This document shows positions 60,584 through 64,000 of a stretch of 64,000 nucleotides of DNA, piece after piece. The stretch is from Arthrobacter sp. QXT-31 (GTDB lineage: Bacteria; Actinomycetota; Actinomycetes; Actinomycetales; Micrococcaceae). The notes below the pieces were generated by a model, which saw only the letters and a list, made by a program, of their open reading frames with translations, did not search any database and was not told where the DNA came from. Where the stretch lies: assembly GCF_001969265.1 (NCBI RefSeq), contig NZ_CP019304.1, positions 3,410,001-3,474,000 on the forward strand. Direction: 5' to 3'. Both the position numbers and the translations under genes were made by a program. The stretch's first letter is position 1; every line of letters begins with the position of its first letter.

Positions 60584-61081
60584 TTATTCATTGCTGCTGC
60601 CACTCCTGCCGCTGGTGCCGGAGGGGCCGCTGGTGCCGTCGAGCCGGTCCGGGGACGTTGGGCCCGAGGACGTTGAATCGTCAGTGGGTTCCACTGCCGG
60701 CGAAGTGACCTGGCCCGGTTCCACAAGCTCGACGCCGGTGACCTCGCTGGAATCCACGTCAGCATCCGGGTCGTCGGGAGCCAACCCGGTCTCCGCCGGG
60801 TCGGTTGGCTTGGTGGAGCGGGGCGAGGAGGTGGCAGGGTCCAGCGGCGCCCATTTCCGCGCCGGTGATGTGGTCCTGGGCGTCGCCGTGGGATCGGTAA
60901 GCCTCGACAGTCGCGGGTCCTCAGTGAAGCCCTCGATGTTGAAGACCGGATCGCGGGGGTCCGGTTCACGAACAATTACGCCGGCTTCCTGATCTGTCGG
61001 AGCCCCGATGACGGCCTGCGCCCAGACGGTGATGCTGGCGAGTCCCACCAGCGGAACGCTCAGCAACAACCACCTCTTCAT
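60584..61081 (-). CDS. exported acidic, disordered protein (module copy 2)
   Basis: 165 residues; GGAGG lies 12 nt before ATG 61081. The signal peptide or anchor MKRWLLLSVPLVGLASITVWAQA is followed by a short conserved-looking part (VREPDPRDPVFNIEGFTEDPRL) and a long Ser/Thr/Pro/Asp-rich disordered tail. It differs in sequence from the 54567 protein but has the same build and the same kind of neighbour. Lying between the response regulator and the small PGHPEQA protein, it may be an output or a sensed partner of the histidine kinase; nothing in the sequence proves this. Confidence 0.75.
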   Translation of the reverse strand: MKRWLLLSVPLVGLASITVWAQAVIGAPTDQEAGVIVREPDPRDPVFNIEGFTEDPRLSRLTDPTATPRTTSPARKWAPLDPATSSPRSTKPTDPAETGLAPDDPDADVDSSEVTGVELVEPGQVTSPAVEPTDDSTSSGPTSPDRLDGTSGPSGTSGRSGSSNE

Positions 61082-61209
61082 CGGCCTGCCACACCTCCTT
61101 CGTGCTTCAACTTTGGAGGGTGAAGGTGAGGCACGGATGAGACGTGGATGAGAGTCTTCTCATGCACCGTCGGGCTGGTTGCAGCCAGTGAGCCTATGAG
61201 CCGGCGGAC

Positions 61210-61944
61210 CTATATTGAATGGTCCTCGGCAACATCCGCGGTGCCGGATGGATCATCCGGGGCCGTCGTGGAGGGGCCGGGCAAACACACGAGGCGGTAA
61301 CCCACGCCGCGGACCGTCTGGATGCGCTCCTGGCCGAGCTTGTGCCGCAGGTACCTGACGTACACGTCCACCACATTGGAGGAGCCTTCGAAGTGGTAGC
61401 CCCACACCCTGCTCAGGAGCTGCTCGCGGCTGAGCACCTTGCCGGCGTTCTCCATGAACGTCCGGGCCATGACGAATTCCCGCGCGGACAGGTCGATCAC
61501 ATGGCCGCCGATCTCGGCGGTGCGCAGGTTGACGTCGAGCGACAGGTCGCCGCAGACGAGCGTCGGGGCGGAAGCCACCGCCTGCGCGCCCCGGAGCCGC
61601 AGCTTGATGCGGGAGAGGAGTTCCTCGAACCGGAACGGCTTGGTCATGTAGTCGTCCGCGCCGCCCTCGAGCGCTGCCACCGTGCTTTCGAGGCTGTCCG
61701 CTGCCGTGAGGATGATCACCGGAATCGTGGAGCGCATGTCGCGGAGGTTCTTGAGCACGGTGAGGCCGTCCATCCTCGGCATGCCGATGTCCAGGATGAG
61801 GAGGTCGAACTCCCCGGATGTGGCGTAGTCCAGTGCCTTCACCCCGTCCGAGACCTGGGTGGTGGTATAGCCGGCCGCCGTAAGGCCTTTGGTGAGGAAA
61901 GCCGCAATGCGGGGCTCGTCGTCGGCGATCAGGATCCGGGTCAA
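61210..61944 (-). CDS. OmpR-family response regulator
   Basis: 244 residues. The receiver domain has the acidic pair DD at 8-9, the phospho-acceptor Asp52 in LLILDIGMPRMDG, Thr in ILTAADS and Lys in MTKPF. The C-terminal winged helix shows the typical DLSAREFVMARTFMENAGKVLSREQLLSRVWGYHFEGSSNVVDVYVRYLRHKLG (in parts). It overlaps the kinase gene by 4 nt. It should bind promoter DNA when phosphorylated; the adjacent exported protein gene, 128 nt downstream, is a likely target. Confidence 0.95.
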   Translation of the reverse strand: MTRILIADDEPRIAAFLTKGLTAAGYTTTQVSDGVKALDYATSGEFDLLILDIGMPRMDGLTVLKNLRDMRSTIPVIILTAADSLESTVAALEGGADDYMTKPFRFEELLSRIKLRLRGAQAVASAPTLVCGDLSLDVNLRTAEIGGHVIDLSAREFVMARTFMENAGKVLSREQLLSRVWGYHFEGSSNVVDVYVRYLRHKLGQERIQTVRGVGYRLVCLPGPSTTAPDDPSGTADVAEDHSI

Positions 61945-63638
61945 GAGGTACCTCCCGCCCGGGTGGCCAGTTCAATGCCCGACGCCGGTCCCGCCGGCTT
62001 TGGTTTGCCGCCTCCCGTGCCCGCTCCCTTATGCCGCGGTCCCTTGGCGGCGTGGCCCCTAGCGGCACGGAGGTCAGCACTGCTGCCGCTCCGGCCGGCG
62101 CTGTCTGCCGCGGCTGAATCATCCGCCTCGCTGTCCGCCTGCCGTCCCCCGGCCGGGATCCGGAGCACGAAGCGGCTGCCCTTGCCCACCTCCGATTCCA
62201 GCAGCACCGTGCCGCCATGCGCCTCGGCGATGGCCTTCACGATCGACAGCCCCAGTCCGGAGCCCTCCGAGGTCTCCGCGTTGCTGCCCTTGCCAAAGCG
62301 TTCGAAGATGCGCTCATGGTCGCCGGCGGGGATCCCGGTGCCGGTATCCGACACCCAGATCTCCAGCACCCTGGATACCGGGTTTCCCAGCTCCCGCACA
62401 ACTACCGCCCGACCGCCCTGGGAGGCGCCGCCGTCGTCCTCCATCCACGCCCCGCCAACGGAAATGCGGTCCGACTCGGACGTGTGCTTGACGGCGTTGG
62501 CGGCGAGCTGCTCCAGTGCCTGGGTAAGCCTGCGGCGATCGGCGCGGATCAGGCCCCCGGGCCTGGCGTCCAGGTGCCACTGGCGCTCGCCGAGGACGCG
62601 GACCCGGTTCAGGACGTCCTCCAGAAGGTCGTCCGCCTCCACCCAGTCAGGCGTCACGAAGTCCGGCCGGCCGCTGCGGGCAAGGATCAGGAGGTCATCC
62701 ACGAGTACCTGCATCCGGTCCAGCTCGTCCAGGAGCAGCATGCGGGTCTGGTCGACGTCGTCGGGATCCCCTGCGCGGAGCAGTTCCAGGTAGCCGCGGA
62801 TGATCGTCATGGGAGTACGCAACTCATGGCTGGCATCGTGGACGAAACGGCTCTGGTTGTCGAAGCCGGACTCAAGCCGCTCGAGCATGCGGTTGAAGTT
62901 CATGGCGAGCTGGGCTACGTCATCAGTGCTGTCGGGCACCTCAACCCGTTTGGTCAGGTCCTCATAAGTCGTGGCCTCAGTGGCTTCGCGGAGCCGCCGG
63001 ACGGGACGCATCAAACGGCCGGTGACCAGGTAACCGACCAGACCGGTCAGCGCGAGCGTCCCCATGGAGGCCAGGGCAAACGTCCACATCGAGGCGAAAA
63101 CCTCGGAGCGCTGGGCGCCAATCTCGCTCGAGGCAATCAGCAGGCCCTGGTCCTGGCGGCCGCCGGCCAGGGACACTGCAGTAATGGCCAGCCGGACCTG
63201 CCGGCCGTCCAGTTCAATGTCCCGCATCACGGTCTCGCCCGGGACGCTCCAGTCCCAGACATGGTCGGTGACGGCCTCGGTGTTGAGGTTGGTGGGCTGT
63301 TTGGCTTTGGGAAGGATGACGATGCCGCCGCGGATGATGGTCATCACGGACTCGTAACCGCCCGGAGCCCCATTGCGCAGGTAGGTCGCAAAGAGCTCGT
63401 GCAGGGAGGAGTAGCCCGCGCCAAAGTTGTTCGGCGAGCCCAGCCGTGCCAGCACGTCCAGGTTGTCCCGGGGCAGCAGCAGTTCAGAGTTCACCCGGTC
63501 GTTGAGGCTCTTCAGCTGGGCGGCATGGGTGGCGGCGCCGGCCACAAAGAGGCCTACGGCCATGAAGACGAGCAGCGTGGCCAGCAGCCGGAAGCGGACG
63601 GAATGGATTTCCGTGCGCAGTGCGCCGGCCGTATTCAT
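61941..63638 (-). CDS. sensor histidine kinase
   Basis: 565 residues from ATG 63638. Helix 1 (LLATLLVFMAVGLFVAGAAT) and helix 2 (FALASMGTLALTGLVGYLVTG) enclose a roughly 150-residue extracytoplasmic sensor. A HAMP domain follows, then the H-box FVHDASHELRTPMTIIRGYLELL with the phospho-His, an N-box (QLAANAVKH), G1 (VSDTGTGIP), an F-box and G2 (GSGLGLSIVKAIAEAHGG). The C-terminal 70 residues are a basic Ala/Gly-rich extension beyond the catalytic domain. The signal is unknown. The overlap with the regulator gene makes a two-gene unit. Confidence 0.95.
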   Translation of the reverse strand: MNTAGALRTEIHSVRFRLLATLLVFMAVGLFVAGAATHAAQLKSLNDRVNSELLLPRDNLDVLARLGSPNNFGAGYSSLHELFATYLRNGAPGGYESVMTIIRGGIVILPKAKQPTNLNTEAVTDHVWDWSVPGETVMRDIELDGRQVRLAITAVSLAGGRQDQGLLIASSEIGAQRSEVFASMWTFALASMGTLALTGLVGYLVTGRLMRPVRRLREATEATTYEDLTKRVEVPDSTDDVAQLAMNFNRMLERLESGFDNQSRFVHDASHELRTPMTIIRGYLELLRAGDPDDVDQTRMLLLDELDRMQVLVDDLLILARSGRPDFVTPDWVEADDLLEDVLNRVRVLGERQWHLDARPGGLIRADRRRLTQALEQLAANAVKHTSESDRISVGGAWMEDDGGASQGGRAVVVRELGNPVSRVLEIWVSDTGTGIPAGDHERIFERFGKGSNAETSEGSGLGLSIVKAIAEAHGGTVLLESEVGKGSRFVLRIPAGGRQADSEADDSAAADSAGRSGSSADLRAARGHAAKGPRHKGAGTGGGKPKPAGPASGIELATRAGGTS

Positions 63639-64000
63639 GGGTCTACCCGGCCTCTTCTGGTATGTGACGCGCGTAACACAACACACGCCAGGGCCAGCCC
63701 GGCAGAAATTTTTTGAAATCCGGGGCGGCCAGCAAAGACGCACATCGCCGAGTACTCGGAGTACTTGGTTGTACCCGGCCCGGCCATAGGACGCGTCATT
63801 GGATCACCCATTTCATGCTGGCTCGGCGGTCCTCCGGGGACGAGGATCGCAGTAGTACCGCTCTAACTGCAGTAATACGACTGTAGCCCCGGGTTCTTGG
63901 GAAAAACTTGGTGCTGTTGGACCCCACCGCCGTTGTTCGCGCCGGTTCGAGGGGAGCCGCGGGCCACCCCAACCGCGTGGTGCCCGGTCTATGCAAAAGC
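63639..64000. other. upstream region of the two-component system, window end
   Basis: 362 nt. It contains short direct repeats (gagtactcggagtact near 63753; gcagtagtac/gcagtaatac near 63850 and 63870), which are plausible regulator sites for the divergent or downstream genes. No gene is supported; a 66-codon minus-strand frame at 63796-63996 looks like chance. Confidence 0.4.

Noticed and set aside
63796..63996. 66-codon minus-strand frame at the window end
   Set aside because: No ribosome-binding site or recognisable sequence; composition is as expected by chance.
1..64000. tRNA, rRNA, transposase, integrase or prophage genes
   Set aside because: I looked for them on both strands and saw none; faint or very short RNA genes cannot be excluded by eye.

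Overview
The window is a GC-rich chromosomal segment from an actinobacterium, most likely a soil Micrococcaceae of the Arthrobacter/Pseudarthrobacter type. The evidence is the very high G+C with frequent GTG and TTG starts, a DtxR/IdeR-type iron box, a mycothiol-dependent-isomerase-fold protein, an actinobacterial-type class F sortase, and a soil-style set of catabolic and uptake genes. I found no rRNA, tRNA, phage or insertion-sequence genes. The organism assignment is inference from protein character and gene content.

Layout. 1-5 kb: the end of a flavoprotein oxidoreductase, a small protein, and a self-sufficient CYP102-type P450 fused to its reductase. 5.3-7.1 kb: an M23 peptidase with a long Pro/Ala tail. 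7.2-12.3 kb: a peptide/nickel-family ABC importer behind a Fur/Zur-like box, whose two permeases are fused and broken by a frameshift in a G run. 12.3-16 kb: creatine use (IclR regulator, creatinase, MHS-family symporter) with paired palindromic operators upstream. 16.4-25 kb: an FMN reductase, an amine oxidase, a universal stress protein, a polar amino acid ABC importer, a short-chain dehydrogenase and an APC permease. 25.3-30.5 kb: a mycothiol-enzyme-like protein, then a PucR regulator divergent from an NCS1 permease and a polysaccharide-deacetylase-fold hydrolase (nucleobase, hydantoin or imide use). 31-35.4 kb: CsbD, a PepSY membrane protein, YcnI and an unknown membrane protein. 35.4-39.9 kb: the KtrA/KtrB potassium system, a very small membrane protein with its own terminator, and a large APC transporter. 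40-45.3 kb: a phosphodiesterase-like secreted protein, a class F sortase with its probable surface substrate, and GlgX debranching enzyme. 45.5-46.7 kb: an MFS pseudogene. 46.9-53.5 kb: an iron-boxed operon of binding protein, two permeases, a double ATPase and an MFS exporter. 53.5-64 kb: membrane and exported small proteins, an aminotransferase-methyltransferase pair, PAP2 phosphatase, small proteins, and a two-component system with its satellite genes.

The most notable points are as follows. (1) Two related metal-box-controlled ABC systems, one in the gene order known from opine-metallophore (cnt) loci but without biosynthesis genes. (2) Two copies of a small-protein module (an exported acidic, disordered protein plus a cytoplasmic protein carrying a shared PGHPEQA motif), one of them beside a two-component system. 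(3) A family of 32-nt-period intergenic tandem repeats in at least six places. (4) A family of near-identical long hairpins with 25-30 bp arms at gene ends. (5) A 30-residue membrane protein with a private terminator next to a potassium/APC transport locus.
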